Assembly (NCBI GenBank): GCA_903929485.1
Contig: CAIYUY010000002.1
Span: 1 to 53,416, forward strand
Direction: 5' to 3'
DNA: 53,416 bases
From: an uncultured Desulfuromonadales bacterium
GTDB lineage: Bacteria; Desulfobacterota; Desulfuromonadia; Geobacterales; CAIOGM01
Below, in pieces: positions 22,984 through 33,215 of this stretch. The notes beneath the pieces were generated by a model. The model was not told where the DNA came from. It did not search any database and was given only the letters and a program-made list of their open reading frames with translations. Made by a program: the position numbers and the translations under genes. The stretch's first letter is position 1. Each line of letters opens with the position of its first letter.

Positions 22984-24972
22984 CTACCCCCCCGCTTTCC
23001 CCAGGACTTTCCTCAGCTTCAACAGCAGCTCTTCATCATCCAATGGCCGGCAGACCGTCACGATCCCGGCTTCCGGGACGTCCTCCCCCGTCACCCCTTC
23101 GCGACGCATCCCCCCCAGAAAGATATAGCGAACCTCCGGACGGATCCTCCGGATCTCTTCGTAGGCCTCTTTTGCCCCCTGCATCAGGATATTGATGAAC
23201 AGCACGTCCACCGATTCGTCGGGATTGCGGCAAAGCCTTATCGCCTCCAGGCTCTCCCTTGCCTCGTGAAGTATGACGCCACGCTCCCGGAGCAGCTCAC
23301 TCGCCCGATGATGCGTGACCGGGTCGGAGTCAGCCACCACCATCCGCACCCCCTGTATTCCCGCGACTTCTTCGTCCCGGCGGCAGCTGCTTAGCCCGGG
23401 AAGACAGACGGTAAAGGTCGTCCCCCCCCCCTCTTCCCCCTTGACGATAATTCTTCCGGAGTGTTGCCGGATGATCCCGTAAGCCATGGAAAGACCCAGC
23501 CCGGTTCCCTTCCCTACCTCTTTGGTGGTGAAGAAGGGATCAAAGATTTTATCCCGAATGGCATCGGGAAGACCATGCCCGGTATCAGTCACGTTCATCA
23601 GGGCGCACCATTCGCGAGGAGGATCATTCACCCCGCAGGTAACCTCGCACAAAGCCGTCCGCCCCGTGGCGATCCGGAGAGTACCGCCATCGGGCATGGC
23701 ATCCCGAGCGTTGGCCGCAAGATTCAAAAGCACTTGGTCAAACAGAGCGGCGTCCACCAGCACCGGTAGCGGCTCCGGGTCAAGGGGGAGTTCAAGGGTC
23801 ACGGCGTCCGTCACCACGCGTCGCAGGATCTCGGCCATCCCGCGAACCACGTCATTGAGATCAACCGCACGTGGATTAACCACCTGCTTCCGGCTGAAGG
23901 CGAGGAGTCGAGTAATGAGCTGGGACGCCTTACCGGCGGAAATCCGGATATGCTCAGCATACTGCCGGACTACAGCCTCTTCTCCCGCCCCTTTCTTGAG
24001 CAGTTCGGTGAAGCCGGCAATGGCCATCAGAACCGTATTGAAATCATGGGCGATCCCACCGGCCAAAGTCCCCATTGCTTCCAACTTCTGGGAATGACGA
24101 AACTGCCCCTCAAGCAAGCTCTTTTCAGATTCTCGCCTCCGAAGGGAATCTATGAGGCCATTGAAGGCCTCGGCAACCTGCCCCACCTCGTCACGGGTCT
24201 CCACCGAAACTTCCCTCAGTTGCCCCTCGGCGCCCAGAACCGTCACTGAAGAGGAGAGTCGCTTCAGCGGAGAGGTCACGCTCCTGGCGATGACATACGC
24301 GACAGCCGAGCCCACAAGGATACAAACCATGGCCAAAACAGATGAAATAACGACCAGCAATCGAATCGACGCTCGGATTTCCGTGTCATCCAGTTGAACC
24401 CGCACCAGGCCGATATTCTGATCTCGAGTTTGGCTCTCTCCCCCCCAGTATACCGAGTCGTCCGTATCCGTCCCGGACATCATCCTGATGGGGGCAAAAA
24501 ACTCCATCCCCTTGGCCGTCTTTCTGTGAATGACGGCAGTGAGGCTCCTGGAGAGAGCGGCCATCTCCACCTGCTCCACCGGGGTCTCCACCAGGGGGAG
24601 AGGACTCTCCCGGTAACGGCTTTTTTTCACCTTTTTTTGGTACAGCTTCCTCCCATCCGAGGCATACAGGATAACGGTGTCCACATGCTCGTGGTCAAAA
24701 ATGCCGGCGGCGGCGATGTCCATCAGCGCCGGTGTTTCCGAAAAAACCGCTATCCGGGCGCTGTAGGCGAGAAGACGGCAGAGTAGCGTCCCCTCCTTGA
24801 TAGTGGCATCGTTCTTGTCACGGATTGCGTAGGGGATGAAGATGAAGGGAAAGAGCAGTGAGAGACAGATGACCACCGAAAGCGTAAGGGCGAACACCTT
24901 CGCGGTGATGCTGACCTGTACCTTCGTGAATGGTGAATGGTGAATGGTGAAAAAACCTTTTTTCAATTTCAA
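22984..24972 (-). CDS. membrane sensor histidine kinase with degenerate receiver domain
   Basis: The 662-residue protein has an N-terminal membrane helix ([20 protein letters not shown]) and a periplasmic sensor region to about residue 205. A second helix ([20 protein letters not shown]), HAMP and a short coiled coil follow. The kinase core has [17 protein letters not shown] with the phospho-His, NARDAM, DTGHGLP and [11 protein letters not shown]. The last 120 residues are a receiver fold, but the phospho-Asp position reads LFINILMQG (Asn). The conserved Lys is Arg (VCRPLD), so it cannot be phosphorylated normally. The start is uncertain: TTG 24972 puts a GAATGGT tandem repeat (24926-24951) into the N-terminus. 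Confidence 0.88.
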   Translation of the reverse strand: MKLKKGFFTIHHSPFTKVQVSITAKVFALTLSVVICLSLLFPFIFIPYAIRDKNDATIKEGTLLCRLLAYSARIAVFSETPALMDIAAAGIFDHEHVDTVILYASDGRKLYQKKVKKSRYRESPLPLVETPVEQVEMAALSRSLTAVIHRKTAKGMEFFAPIRMMSGTDTDDSVYWGGESQTRDQNIGLVRVQLDDTEIRASIRLLVVISSVLAMVCILVGSAVAYVIARSVTSPLKRLSSSVTVLGAEGQLREVSVETRDEVGQVAEAFNGLIDSLRRRESEKSLLEGQFRHSQKLEAMGTLAGGIAHDFNTVLMAIAGFTELLKKGAGEEAVVRQYAEHIRISAGKASQLITRLLAFSRKQVVNPRAVDLNDVVRGMAEILRRVVTDAVTLELPLDPEPLPVLVDAALFDQVLLNLAANARDAMPDGGTLRIATGRTALCEVTCGVNDPPREWCALMNVTDTGHGLPDAIRDKIFDPFFTTKEVGKGTGLGLSMAYGIIRQHSGRIIVKGEEGGGTTFTVCLPGLSSCRRDEEVAGIQGVRMVVADSDPVTHHRASELLRERGVILHEARESLEAIRLCRNPDESVDVLFINILMQGAKEAYEEIRRIRPEVRYIFLGGMRREGVTGEDVPEAGIVTVCRPLDDEELLLKLRKVLGKAGG

Positions 24973-25054
24973 CTCTTTCCCTGTAAGGCGGTAATAACGC
25001 TGTCACCGTCGACTGTTCGCTTTTAACCTTTTAACCATTCTCCTTTCACGGATT

Positions 25055-25843
25055 TCAAGGCAGCAGATAGCTCCCCTCCACCTGCGGTGACGGGTCGCTC
25101 TCCACTGTTTCACCGCCCAGATTCGCGACGCTGCGAACCTGATAACGGTAGAGGATTTCGGGTTTCATTCTCAGATCCTCGTACCGGTTTTCCCTGACCG
25201 GCGCAGAGGTAAGCGGGCGAAAATCCCAATGGTCAGCGAGGCGAGACCGGTAGATGTTATACCCCGTGAGAGTCCCGGCAGTAACCTCAACGGCGGGCCA
25301 TTCCAATAAAAGACCCGCGGGAACCGCCCCGATTCCGACGATGGGTGCGGGGGGAGGCTGGACTTTTTTCCGCTTCACCCTCCCGGAATCGCGATTCTCC
25401 ACCCCCCCTTTTTCGAAGGCGGTCACCTGATATTGATAGCTCTTACCCAACTGCACCGTGCCGTCAACAACCGCGAACAGGTTGCCGTCCCGCACCACAT
25501 CCTGAAGATATTCCAGTTCCACACTCCTGAGGAGAAGATCTTCCACTCCGCACGTGAGGCATTCATCGGCAGGGGAACGGATTTCACGACGATACAGGCG
25601 GAATCCGGCCAGGGGGGAACTCCCCGCCCCGGGGAAATCCTGTTCCGACGCCATCCAGGAGATCCTGAACCTTTCCCCCTGCTGAACCACTTGCAAAGAG
25701 GAGACCGGGGGGGGAAGATATCCGTCCGGAGGGATGAGCGCCCCTTTCTTGCCACACCCCGCGCAGGGAGAGAAGACGACCAGCAGGAGAAGGAACAAAA
25801 CCACGACCATCGGGCGCTTGCAACGCAACTCTTTACGAAACAT
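25055..25843 (-). CDS. LptM-like lipoprotein with fibronectin type III-like domains
   Basis: The 262-residue protein begins with a signal peptide ending in a lipobox-like FSPCAGC followed by GKKGALIPPDGYLPPP, which resembles the short LptM/YifL lipoproteins often located near argH or lysA in proteobacteria. The remainder contains two fibronectin type III-like repeats (GFRLYRREIRS and GYNIYRSRLADHWDFRPL), so it is probably a periplasmic or outer-membrane adaptor. It is the last gene of an argH-TIGR03790-lipoprotein unit. Function unknown. Confidence 0.72.
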   Translation of the reverse strand: MFRKELRCKRPMVVVLFLLLLVVFSPCAGCGKKGALIPPDGYLPPPVSSLQVVQQGERFRISWMASEQDFPGAGSSPLAGFRLYRREIRSPADECLTCGVEDLLLRSVELEYLQDVVRDGNLFAVVDGTVQLGKSYQYQVTAFEKGGVENRDSGRVKRKKVQPPPAPIVGIGAVPAGLLLEWPAVEVTAGTLTGYNIYRSRLADHWDFRPLTSAPVRENRYEDLRMKPEILYRYQVRSVANLGGETVESDPSPQVEGSYLLP

Positions 25844-25927
25844 GGGTAGACCTTTTACTACAATAGAACGCGGATAACGCGGATTGCGCGGATTTATCAG
25901 GATAAAGAAATTACCTTCAGGGTATTG

Positions 25928-26000
25928 TTTGATCCGCGTCGATCCGCCCAGTTCAGATTTGATCCGCGTCGATCCGCCCAGTTCAGATTTGATCCGCGTT
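25928..26000. repeat. 30-bp tandem repeat, 2.4 copies
   Basis: The unit TTTGATCCGCGTCGATCCGC plus CCAGTTCAGA occurs at 25928, 25958 and partly 25988, in the 172-base gap between two genes. A related GATCCGCGTTAATCCGCGT sequence is at 40022. Confidence 0.8.
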
Positions 26001-26015
26001 CCATTGCTGTTGATG

Positions 26016-27788
26016 TTATTTTTCCTGTTTGAGACCCGGCCTTGCCGGCAACTTCTTCAACCGGAACAGGGGGTCCCCCACCCCGCCCATGGCCCACTGA
26101 AGAGTAGGAGTCGCCATGAAGAACGACTCGGCAAAGGTATACTCGCCGGTCCAAAAATGACTGAAAAAAATCTCACAGCGGGTAAATCCCTGCTGGTACG
26201 GCTCCACCACCGAACCGAACGTGGCAGTGATCCCCTGCTCCAGAAGCCCCTGGACCCAGCTCTTTTTCGACGGATTCAACTCCCGGATACCGGAAAATGA
26301 GTAGGAGGTCAGGTGCGCCGCCACGGCTCCCGTTGGCCAGTAACCCCGCGCGGGGTTGATATAGCCGTGGTACCAGGCGAAATACCAGAGAGCATCCTGT
26401 CCCAGCTCATGCTCGGCATAGGTTCCGGGGTCCCTCAGCGTCACATCAAGCCCCAACCGCCGGGCGAATTCCGCCGTCTTCCGGATGGAAATATCCCCCA
26501 GTTCCCCCGTGCCGCGCCCACCCAGATAGACCTTTCCCGACGACGCCAAGAGCCGCTGCTCAGCGGCAAGCGCCTTGTCCACCAGACCCTTGGCGATCTC
26601 CGGAGTGGGTCCATCCAGCCTGGTCACCAGGTAGACGCCGTAGGTCCCGTCAAAATGCCGGTTGCCGTCAAAATAGGGGTTCGGCGTCCCCATTTTTTTC
26701 CCGGTGATAAAGCGGTCGAACAGGTCGGACAGCCGGGAATCAAGAGCCAGCCCCCCGCTCCGGATCGGCACCCCGAAACAAGGGACCAACATGGTCACTC
26801 TCCCCGCAAGGTTGCCGGCAAGAAGGAACCGGCGCAGCGGCAGCTGAATGTCACGGACGTAATCCATGGCAGAACTGTCCCCCTTCAGGTGGAGCCGAAG
26901 AATCTGCGCCGGGGGAACCCCGCGCTTCTCCGCGTAATAGCGGGCCACCTCCTCCGAGTCATTAATGCCGTTGCCATTGGCGTCACCGGCATCGGCATTG
27001 ACAATCAGGACGATATCCCTCCCGTCGGGGGGGGCGTAGGGGCGCGGCCGGACGAGTAGCGGTTCAGAGTAGGGGCTCCCCCTTTGTTCCCTGTCCATGG
27101 CCCGAAGCCGGTAGGCATAGGAAACCCCGGTGGTGACGCTGCCGTCCGGATAAACCGCCGGGGAGAGGGAGAGGAAGCCCTTCTGCCGCAGCACCTTGGG
27201 GAGTCGGCCCACGGTTCGAAACTCCGGATCATTCTCCCCTTTCCGCTGAATTTCGTAGAAGGCAAGGTCGGCCTCGCCGTTGCGTTCCCAGAAGAGGGCA
27301 ACCCGGCCATCGCCGGCTGCGACATAGATCCCGGTCGGCGTGCGGGGAGCGCCCCGGACATCCGTGCCGGGATAAGCATAGAGGGCCGAACTCCAGAATT
27401 CATGCTTATCGCTGTCGTACGCCTTGAGGATGAACTCATACTGTTCGCCGTTCTCCAGCGAAGAGACCGTCCAGGAACTCCTGATCCCCAGATCTTCCAG
27501 CAGATACTCCAGGGGTTGACCGAAGCGGATCTGTCGCCCATCACGGACCCGGTAGAGGCGAACCCCGCGGAAATCGCCGCTAAACTGACGGGCCATGGAC
27601 CAGGAGATGGTCACCCGACCGTCGCCGGCGACGACCCTGACATTTTCCAGGGGGGCAACTACTGAAGCGACGGCGCCCTTGGCGCCGGTGAGCACCGGTT
27701 CCTCGCCTGTTGCGAACGCCGCTACAGCCGGCAGCACCGCGACCATCAGCGGTAAAATCCCACACCGGAGAACTCTGCTCCAAATCAT
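26016..27788 (-). CDS. TIGR03790-family exported protein
   Basis: The 590-residue protein has a signal peptide (LPLMVAVLPAVAAFATG) and two fibronectin type III-like regions (ENVRVVAGDGRVTISWSM and GIYVAAGDGRVALFWERNGE). A C-terminal domain begins RDIVLIVNADAGDANGNGIN and contains VARYYAEKRGVPPAQIL, the hallmark of TIGR03790 proteins. Late conserved blocks are FAWYHGYINPARGYWPTGAV and GITATFGSVVEPYQQGF. It is probably periplasmic or surface exposed; no enzymatic activity is established for the family. It starts 12 bases after the argH stop. Confidence 0.8.
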   Translation of the reverse strand: MIWSRVLRCGILPLMVAVLPAVAAFATGEEPVLTGAKGAVASVVAPLENVRVVAGDGRVTISWSMARQFSGDFRGVRLYRVRDGRQIRFGQPLEYLLEDLGIRSSWTVSSLENGEQYEFILKAYDSDKHEFWSSALYAYPGTDVRGAPRTPTGIYVAAGDGRVALFWERNGEADLAFYEIQRKGENDPEFRTVGRLPKVLRQKGFLSLSPAVYPDGSVTTGVSYAYRLRAMDREQRGSPYSEPLLVRPRPYAPPDGRDIVLIVNADAGDANGNGINDSEEVARYYAEKRGVPPAQILRLHLKGDSSAMDYVRDIQLPLRRFLLAGNLAGRVTMLVPCFGVPIRSGGLALDSRLSDLFDRFITGKKMGTPNPYFDGNRHFDGTYGVYLVTRLDGPTPEIAKGLVDKALAAEQRLLASSGKVYLGGRGTGELGDISIRKTAEFARRLGLDVTLRDPGTYAEHELGQDALWYFAWYHGYINPARGYWPTGAVAAHLTSYSFSGIRELNPSKKSWVQGLLEQGITATFGSVVEPYQQGFTRCEIFFSHFWTGEYTFAESFFMATPTLQWAMGGVGDPLFRLKKLPARPGLKQEK

Positions 27789-27799
27789 GGAACGTCCGT

Positions 27800-29176
27800 C
27801 TACCGTCCTTCCTTGGCGCGACAGATCTCCTCCGACACCCGTTCCCGGGCTGTGCCGCCGGTGGCTGTCCGGGCGTTCACCGATGCCTCCAGGGTGATGG
27901 ACTCCGCGATGTCGGCGTCAAAGCGGCTGGAGAAGGAACGCCACTCTTCCAGGGTCAGCCCAAAAAGATCCTTGCCGTTGGCCACACAGTAGGCCACGCA
28001 CTTACCCACGACTTCATGAGCGTCCCGAAAGGGCATTCCCTTACGAACCAGATAGTCCGCCACATCGGTGGCGGTGGAATACCCCCCCCCGGCCGCCCCC
28101 CGCATCCGGTCGGCATTTACCCGCATCTCCCGGATCATGTCCACGTAGATTTTGAGGCTCCCCTTCACCGTATCGATGGTGTCAAAAAGCGGCTCCTTAT
28201 CTTCCTGCATATCCTTATTATAAGCCAACGGCAGCCCTTTCATGACGGTAAGGAGCGCCATGAGATTACCGTAGACCCGGCCGGTCTTCCCCCGCACCAG
28301 TTCCGGCACGTCCGGGTTCTTCTTCTGGGGCATGATGGAGGAACCGGTGCAAAAACCATCGGAGAGCTCAATGAACTTGAACTCGCTGGTGGACCAGAGG
28401 ACCAGTTCCTCGGAGAACCGAGAAAGGTGCATCATGAGAATGGAGGAGGCCGCCAGGAACTCCAGAGCGAAATCCCGGTCGGAAACCGAATCCAAGGAGT
28501 TGCGGGTGGCGCCGGAAAAGTCCAACTGTCCAGCCACATGCTCCCGATCGATGGGGAAGGTGGTCCCGGCCAAGGCGCCGGCCCCCAGGGGGCAAACGTT
28601 CATCCGCTTGAGACAATCTTCCATCCGCCCCCGGTCCCGCCGGAACATCTCCACGTAGGCCATGAGGTGGTGGGAGAAGAGGATCGGCTGGGCGGTCTGC
28701 AGGTGGGTGTACCCCGGCATGATGACCTGAATATTCACCTCCGCCTGCTCGATGAGGGCATCGATGAGAAGATCCAGATAGGCGGAGATCTCCACGATTT
28801 CGTCCCGGAGGTAGAGCCGGATATCCAGCGCCACCTGATCGTTGCGGGAGCGGCCGGTATGGAGCCGCTTCCCAGCCTCGCCGATCTTCTCGGAGAGACG
28901 GGACTCGATATTCATATGAATATCTTCCAGCGCCACGGAGAAGTTGAAGTGTCCCGCCTCAATCTGCTGGAGGATTTCCTGGAGACCATGAACGATGCTC
29001 TCCATGTCGGCCAGGGAAATGATCCCCTGCTTCCCCAGCATTCGGGCGTGGGCGATGGAGCCCCGCACATCCTGGTGATAGAGACGCTTGTCGAAGTCGA
29101 TGGAAGCGGTGAATTCCTCGACGAATTTGTCGGTGGGTTGGGTAAACCGCCCTCCCCAGAGTTTCTGCTTGGGCAT
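27800..29176 (-). CDS. argH: argininosuccinate lyase
   Basis: This 458-residue enzyme catalyses the last step of arginine synthesis, splitting argininosuccinate into arginine and fumarate. It begins [20 protein letters not shown]. It contains [24 protein letters not shown] with the catalytic His, and the fumarase/aspartase signature [12 protein letters not shown] with the catalytic Ser loop. Length and motifs are normal. ATG 29176 is preceded by GAGGAG at seven bases. The longer frame to 29284 is not needed. It is the first gene of a minus-strand unit. Confidence 0.96.
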   Translation of the reverse strand: MPKQKLWGGRFTQPTDKFVEEFTASIDFDKRLYHQDVRGSIAHARMLGKQGIISLADMESIVHGLQEILQQIEAGHFNFSVALEDIHMNIESRLSEKIGEAGKRLHTGRSRNDQVALDIRLYLRDEIVEISAYLDLLIDALIEQAEVNIQVIMPGYTHLQTAQPILFSHHLMAYVEMFRRDRGRMEDCLKRMNVCPLGAGALAGTTFPIDREHVAGQLDFSGATRNSLDSVSDRDFALEFLAASSILMMHLSRFSEELVLWSTSEFKFIELSDGFCTGSSIMPQKKNPDVPELVRGKTGRVYGNLMALLTVMKGLPLAYNKDMQEDKEPLFDTIDTVKGSLKIYVDMIREMRVNADRMRGAAGGGYSTATDVADYLVRKGMPFRDAHEVVGKCVAYCVANGKDLFGLTLEEWRSFSSRFDADIAESITLEASVNARTATGGTARERVSEEICRAKEGR

Positions 29177-29266
29177 GAAGCTGCTCCTCATACAAAATAG
29201 CCAAAAAAATGATCGCGGTGAGACTTTCTTATAGCAGCTATTGAGCCGAATGCCTATCCCGATTTC

Positions 29267-29410
29267 ATGACCCAGCAGGTTCAACCGGAACTTGAGAAGC
29301 GGGATGAATTCATTATCTCACTGAAAATAGCGCCCTTTGACGAACAGGCGGCGCTGGTCCACGGCGAGATAAGGGCATATCCGGAAAAGAGAGGAACCCC
29401 CATGGGTGTG
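29267..29410 (+). pseudogene. VapC (PIN-domain) internal fragment
   Basis: The frame [45 protein letters not shown] matches the middle of a VapC toxin, where GEIRAxLEKRGTPIG is typical. Neither the N-terminal DTN motif nor the C-terminal acidic motif is present. The open frame continues to 29491 with unrelated residues. It is a relic. Confidence 0.65.
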
Positions 29411-29597
29411 GTGTTCAGCCGCGAAAGCCGGGACATCGTGGGGTTTGTTATTTTTTCTATGGACTCTTGCCCTCATGATGAGGCATTCTAGCGAAGAGAC
29501 ATAAGTGGCGGCCGAACGGCTGCAACACGGCTAAAACTGCACAACATCCTTCTTGATCACGGCAGAACTACCCGAGGGCCGCAACCGGCAATCCCAC

Positions 29598-30395
29598 ATG
29601 AGCAAAATAACTATTTTAATGTACGCAACATTCGCACTGATTACCTCTCTTGCCGACATTTCCTGTTCCACACAATTTCAGACGGGGCGGATGGAGAGCA
29701 TGGGGCAGACGGATGACTCTGTCGGCCAGTTCTCCGATGGAATCAGCCGGCTTTACGGCAGACTCAAAATACGGTCGGTTGATGACATCCCCGAGTCCGA
29801 CTATTTCCTTTACAAAAAATTCGTTTCCGACAGTACGGTAAACGTCATGGTCCATCCCGCCTATTTTCTTTTTTTTCAAGACAATAACGATAACAAGGTT
29901 TTTGTGGATAGAGGAGAAGATTTTTCCAAAAATATCGTCGACCTGTTTATTGAGGAATATCCGGCAGAGAAGAGGAGCATGCCGGAACAGATGAAGCTGA
30001 GCCTGAAGAATGAAGAACTGTTTCTCAGGGATAAATCTCAAAAACGGGAGCTCCTGGTGCTGGTTCTTCCTCCAAGATACAAAAAACACCCGGAATACCC
30101 CTACAAAAAGCTGGATGAGTTTGCACGATACCTCAACGAAGTCACCCATGGCTCCCCATCGGTGCTCTATGTGGAATCCGACGGGTTTAAAAACGGCTAT
30201 CTCTCCAGCGATACCCACGACAGACTCAGTAAATTCTTCAATGCCCTGGGGATCAACACGGTGCGCATTGGCGGCGGCTACAAGGATTTATGTGTCAAGA
30301 ATTTTTACGATGAAATCGTTGCGGTGAGAAATATTCGAAATACCGTATTGGTCCCCGAAATATGCACGGTATCCCCGGATTTGATCAACCATTAA
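29598..30395 (+). CDS. exported hypothetical protein
   Basis: The 265-residue protein has a hydrophobic N-terminus (MSKITILMYATFALITSLAD-ISCSTQ) that is a signal peptide and possibly a lipoprotein signal, although the residues before the Cys do not fit a good lipobox. The rest is soluble and alpha/beta-like (NVMVHPAYFLFFQDNN, RELLVLVLPPRYKKHP, SPSVLYVESDGFKNGYLS and INTVRIGGGYKDLC). I do not recognise the family. I prefer the internal ATG at 29598 over the open frame from 29553 because the signal peptide begins there. The transglutaminase gene follows after 21 bases on the same strand. Confidence 0.6.
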   Translation: MSKITILMYATFALITSLADISCSTQFQTGRMESMGQTDDSVGQFSDGISRLYGRLKIRSVDDIPESDYFLYKKFVSDSTVNVMVHPAYFLFFQDNNDNKVFVDRGEDFSKNIVDLFIEEYPAEKRSMPEQMKLSLKNEELFLRDKSQKRELLVLVLPPRYKKHPEYPYKKLDEFARYLNEVTHGSPSVLYVESDGFKNGYLSSDTHDRLSKFFNALGINTVRIGGGYKDLCVKNFYDEIVAVRNIRNTVLVPEICTVSPDLINH

Positions 30396-30416
30396 GGAGC
30401 TGACACTACCCCCGCC

Positions 30417-31877
30417 ATGAAAATAATCATCTCCTTGCCGCTCCTGCTCCTGACCCTCCTCATCACCGTCTGGTGCGGCGCCGCGCCACTCCCCCTCGTC
30501 ACAACTCCTCCCCTGGGGGAACAGTGGTTCAGCATCAGTCTCAATGATGAGCGAACCGGTTTCGCCCACCAAAGCATCAGCAAACGGCCCGAAGGGTACG
30601 AGATTAGTGTAGACAGCAGCGTCAAGTTAACCGTCCTCGGTTTTTCCCGTGAGGCTGCTATCCGGGAAAGCTATCTGGTCAACCCCGAACTGGCGCTCCT
30701 CTCCTTCAGCGTCGAGCAGATCCTGGACGGCAGCAGCATGAAGATCATGGGAAAGACTGTCGCCAACGGCATCAGCCTCACCGTGGAAAACGCGGGAAAG
30801 AAAAAGAGCTCACTTCTCAAAGGAAAAGGCCCGGTCTACCCCGCCGCGGTGCTCAACATCTACCCGCTCATGAAGGGTTTCGTCCCCGGTAAAAAATACA
30901 AACTAAAGGCGCTGGATACCGAGGCGCAGAAGATCAAGGAGGTGGTCGTCACGGCGATTGAGGTGGAAAACCTCCCCGGGAGCGGCGAAGCGTTCCGGAT
31001 CCAAAACGATCTCTACCCCTTCGTGGAAAACGACATTTGGGTGGATCGGCAAGGGAAGACCCTCAAGGAGTCCATCCGGGACGGCCTCGTGGTGACCCAG
31101 GCCGAAGATGCCGCCGGCGCGGCCCGGTTTCTCTCCCAGACCGCCCTGGCCAAGAAGGATCTGGTCTTCGACTTCAGCCTGATCAAGGCCGATCCCCCTC
31201 TCACCGACCCTTCCCGACTGACCCGCCTCACCGTGGAGTTCAGCGGATGGCCGGAAGAGATCCCCTTTCCCGAAGGGAGAGGGCAGAAGGTCATGGGAAG
31301 AACCGGCCGGACGCTGACGGTGACCCTCACCGGTCAGACCGGCGGAGAAGAGACGCAACTCACTGGCGACGAGCGGAAACGGTACCTGGAGGGGACGGAG
31401 CGGATCATTCCCGAGCATCCCCGGATCCGGGCTCTGCAGGAGAGTATCCTGGGTACGGAAAAGGATCAGGCGAAGGGGGTGGAACTCTTTACCCGATGGG
31501 TTGCGGAAAATATCCAGGGGACAGTCACCGACAGCCAATCCCCGGTGGAGACACTGCAGAGCAAACAGGGGAATTGCCAATCCCACGCCCGCCTCTACAG
31601 CTCCCTGGCCCGAGCGGCGGGGATACCCACCCGGTTCGTCTCCGGCCTGGTCTGGATGCCGGGCAAGGGGTTCCTCTACCATAGTTGGGCGGAAAGCTTC
31701 GTGGGGGGGAACTGGCGGACGGTTGATCCCACCTTCGGCCAGACACCGGCCGATCTGACCCATATCAGGATGTTCGACGGCGATGCCCCCGACGACGTAG
31801 CACCCCTGGCCAGGATCATCGGCCGGCTCAAGGCGCGGATCATCACCCAGGAGTACCCGGCGGCGCCGGCGCAATGA
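30417..31877 (+). CDS. exported transglutaminase-like protein
   Basis: The 486-residue protein has a signal peptide (MKIIISLPLLLLTLLITVW then CGAAPL). A long N-terminal beta-rich region resembles DUF3857-like modules (VLGFSREAAIRESYLVN). A C-terminal transglutaminase-like core carries the triad: Cys in SKQGNCQSHARLYSSLARAA, His in FLYHSWAESFVGGNWRTV, and Asp in the following VDPTFGQ. Such bacterial proteins are usually periplasmic peptidases or cross-linkers. It converges with the TPR gene at 31896. Confidence 0.85.
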   Translation: MKIIISLPLLLLTLLITVWCGAAPLPLVTTPPLGEQWFSISLNDERTGFAHQSISKRPEGYEISVDSSVKLTVLGFSREAAIRESYLVNPELALLSFSVEQILDGSSMKIMGKTVANGISLTVENAGKKKSSLLKGKGPVYPAAVLNIYPLMKGFVPGKKYKLKALDTEAQKIKEVVVTAIEVENLPGSGEAFRIQNDLYPFVENDIWVDRQGKTLKESIRDGLVVTQAEDAAGAARFLSQTALAKKDLVFDFSLIKADPPLTDPSRLTRLTVEFSGWPEEIPFPEGRGQKVMGRTGRTLTVTLTGQTGGEETQLTGDERKRYLEGTERIIPEHPRIRALQESILGTEKDQAKGVELFTRWVAENIQGTVTDSQSPVETLQSKQGNCQSHARLYSSLARAAGIPTRFVSGLVWMPGKGFLYHSWAESFVGGNWRTVDPTFGQTPADLTHIRMFDGDAPDDVAPLARIIGRLKARIITQEYPAAPAQ

Positions 31878-31895
31878 CGCTCCGTGGTTAACATT

Positions 31896-32864
31896 TTATT
31901 TTATTTTTTCCATATACCTTCTAAACAGCTCCCCGTTGAGTTCCTTTAACCTGCGCCGCGCCCGGATCAGCTCCCGGTCATCCCCCGAGGAGCCTCGCAG
32001 AAACTCGGCCTGCCGGAGATACTGAAACCAGAGCCGAGGCGCCGTCTCCCCTTCCCCCTCCTCCGTAAACTCATGAACAACGGACAGGTCACTCCCCGGC
32101 TCACCCGACTCCAGGGTGAAGAGTTCCCGAAGCCATCCCCAGGCAGCTAGCCAGGGGAGGAGCTCCTCCGGCTCGTCCGCCTCGCTTTCCCCATGGGAGA
32201 TGAGCTCCCCCATGGCCGGGTCCGCAAGATGGGGCAGATCCACGGCCAGCGGCCCAGCAAGAAACGCCTCCCGGTAGAGCTCCCGCGCCTCCTCCCTGTC
32301 CCCCAGGAGGAACAGGGCGTCCCCCTGATACGCCAGAAATCTCCCCGCCGGCTGAATTCCGGCTGCCAGAGCCCGGCCGAACCACTCCCGGGCCTCGTCA
32401 TACCGCCCCAGTTCAAAGCAGAGAAGCCCAGGATGAAACCGGGGAGGGATAAAGAGGAGTTCGGGCGCCTCCAGCGCGGAGATCTCCTCCATCATCAGCT
32501 CCAGCAGGGCGATTCTCAGCGGGGAGGGGATGGTCGCGGTAAGTTCCCGGTAAAGCTCATGGATCTCCACGACGCTCCGGTCCGATTCACCGTACCGGCC
32601 CAGACGCTCTTGCCACCCCACCACCAGAGCGCCTTCGTCGCGAATCCCGCGATCATCCGGACCCGCCTGAACGATCCTGTCGTAGAAGGCCATGGCGCCC
32701 GTCAGGTCGAGACACCCCAGCGCCCCGTGCGCCTGGTTGAGCCAGATGGTGCGCCGGTTGTCGGCAAAGAGGTCCAACTGCTCCGACCGCGGCGTTTCCA
32801 CCGGACGAAAATGACTCCGTTCGGTGAGATTATCCCCTCGCCAGGGGAAAAGATCAGGTGACAT
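31896..32864 (-). CDS. tetratricopeptide-like protein
   Basis: The 322-residue cytoplasmic protein contains helical repeats of TPR type, for example HPGLLCFELGRYDEAREWFG-RALAAG and YQGDALFLLGDREEARELYR-EAFLAG in mid-sequence. The N-terminus contains SEQLDLFADNRRTIWLNQAH. It is acidic, Leu-rich and without signal peptide. Probably a protein-interaction scaffold; the partner is unknown. It stands alone between a convergent gene and intergenic repeats. Confidence 0.65.
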   Translation of the reverse strand: MSPDLFPWRGDNLTERSHFRPVETPRSEQLDLFADNRRTIWLNQAHGALGCLDLTGAMAFYDRIVQAGPDDRGIRDEGALVVGWQERLGRYGESDRSVVEIHELYRELTATIPSPLRIALLELMMEEISALEAPELLFIPPRFHPGLLCFELGRYDEAREWFGRALAAGIQPAGRFLAYQGDALFLLGDREEARELYREAFLAGPLAVDLPHLADPAMGELISHGESEADEPEELLPWLAAWGWLRELFTLESGEPGSDLSVVHEFTEEGEGETAPRLWFQYLRQAEFLRGSSGDDRELIRARRRLKELNGELFRRYMEKIK

Positions 32865-33015
32865 GGGAAAACTTCCTCATAAAGTTATTACTACCGGGCA
32901 TTTCGACCGGACGATACTTCCATAACTCGGATAGTTGCGTCAATGATAAAGATACTTTCAGAGAGCTTTTCCGGATTTCACCCGGAAACAGATATGATGC
33001 ACTCGCAAATTCTGT

Positions 33016-33100
33016 CATTGCGAGCAAAGCGAAGCAATCTCGAAACTGGCAACATGCTGAAATAAAGGCAGATTGCTTCGTCACTTCGTTCCTCGCAAAG
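33016..33100. repeat. interspersed inverted repeat
   Basis: The arms ATTGCGAGCAAAGCGAAGCA and ATTGCTTCG...TTCCTCGCAA form a long imperfect hairpin. Such 'TTGCGAGG...GAAGCAATCT' elements are widely dispersed in proteobacterial genomes. It lies upstream of the YefM/RelE pair. Bases 32865-33015 hold no recognisable gene. Confidence 0.7.
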
Positions 33101-33161
33101 ACTCGGAATGGACTTTTTGCGAGGGCATCAGATATGACTCGGCAAGACGTAGTTATGACGC

Positions 33162-33201
33162 TTGACTCTGGTAACGCTTACCTGTACCTTTATGCGTACA
33201 G
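33162..33201 (+). promoter_or_regulatory. promoter and dyad operator of the yefM-relE pair
   Basis: TTGACT (33162-33167), 17 bases and TACCTT (33185-33190) form the promoter. A perfect dyad CTGTAC-8-GTACAG (33182-33201) overlaps the -10 region. YefM-type antitoxins bind TGTACA-like half sites, so this is a good operator candidate. A strong AAGGAGG follows before the antitoxin ATG. Confidence 0.65.
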
Positions 33202-33215
33202 ATAAGGAGGTTGCC

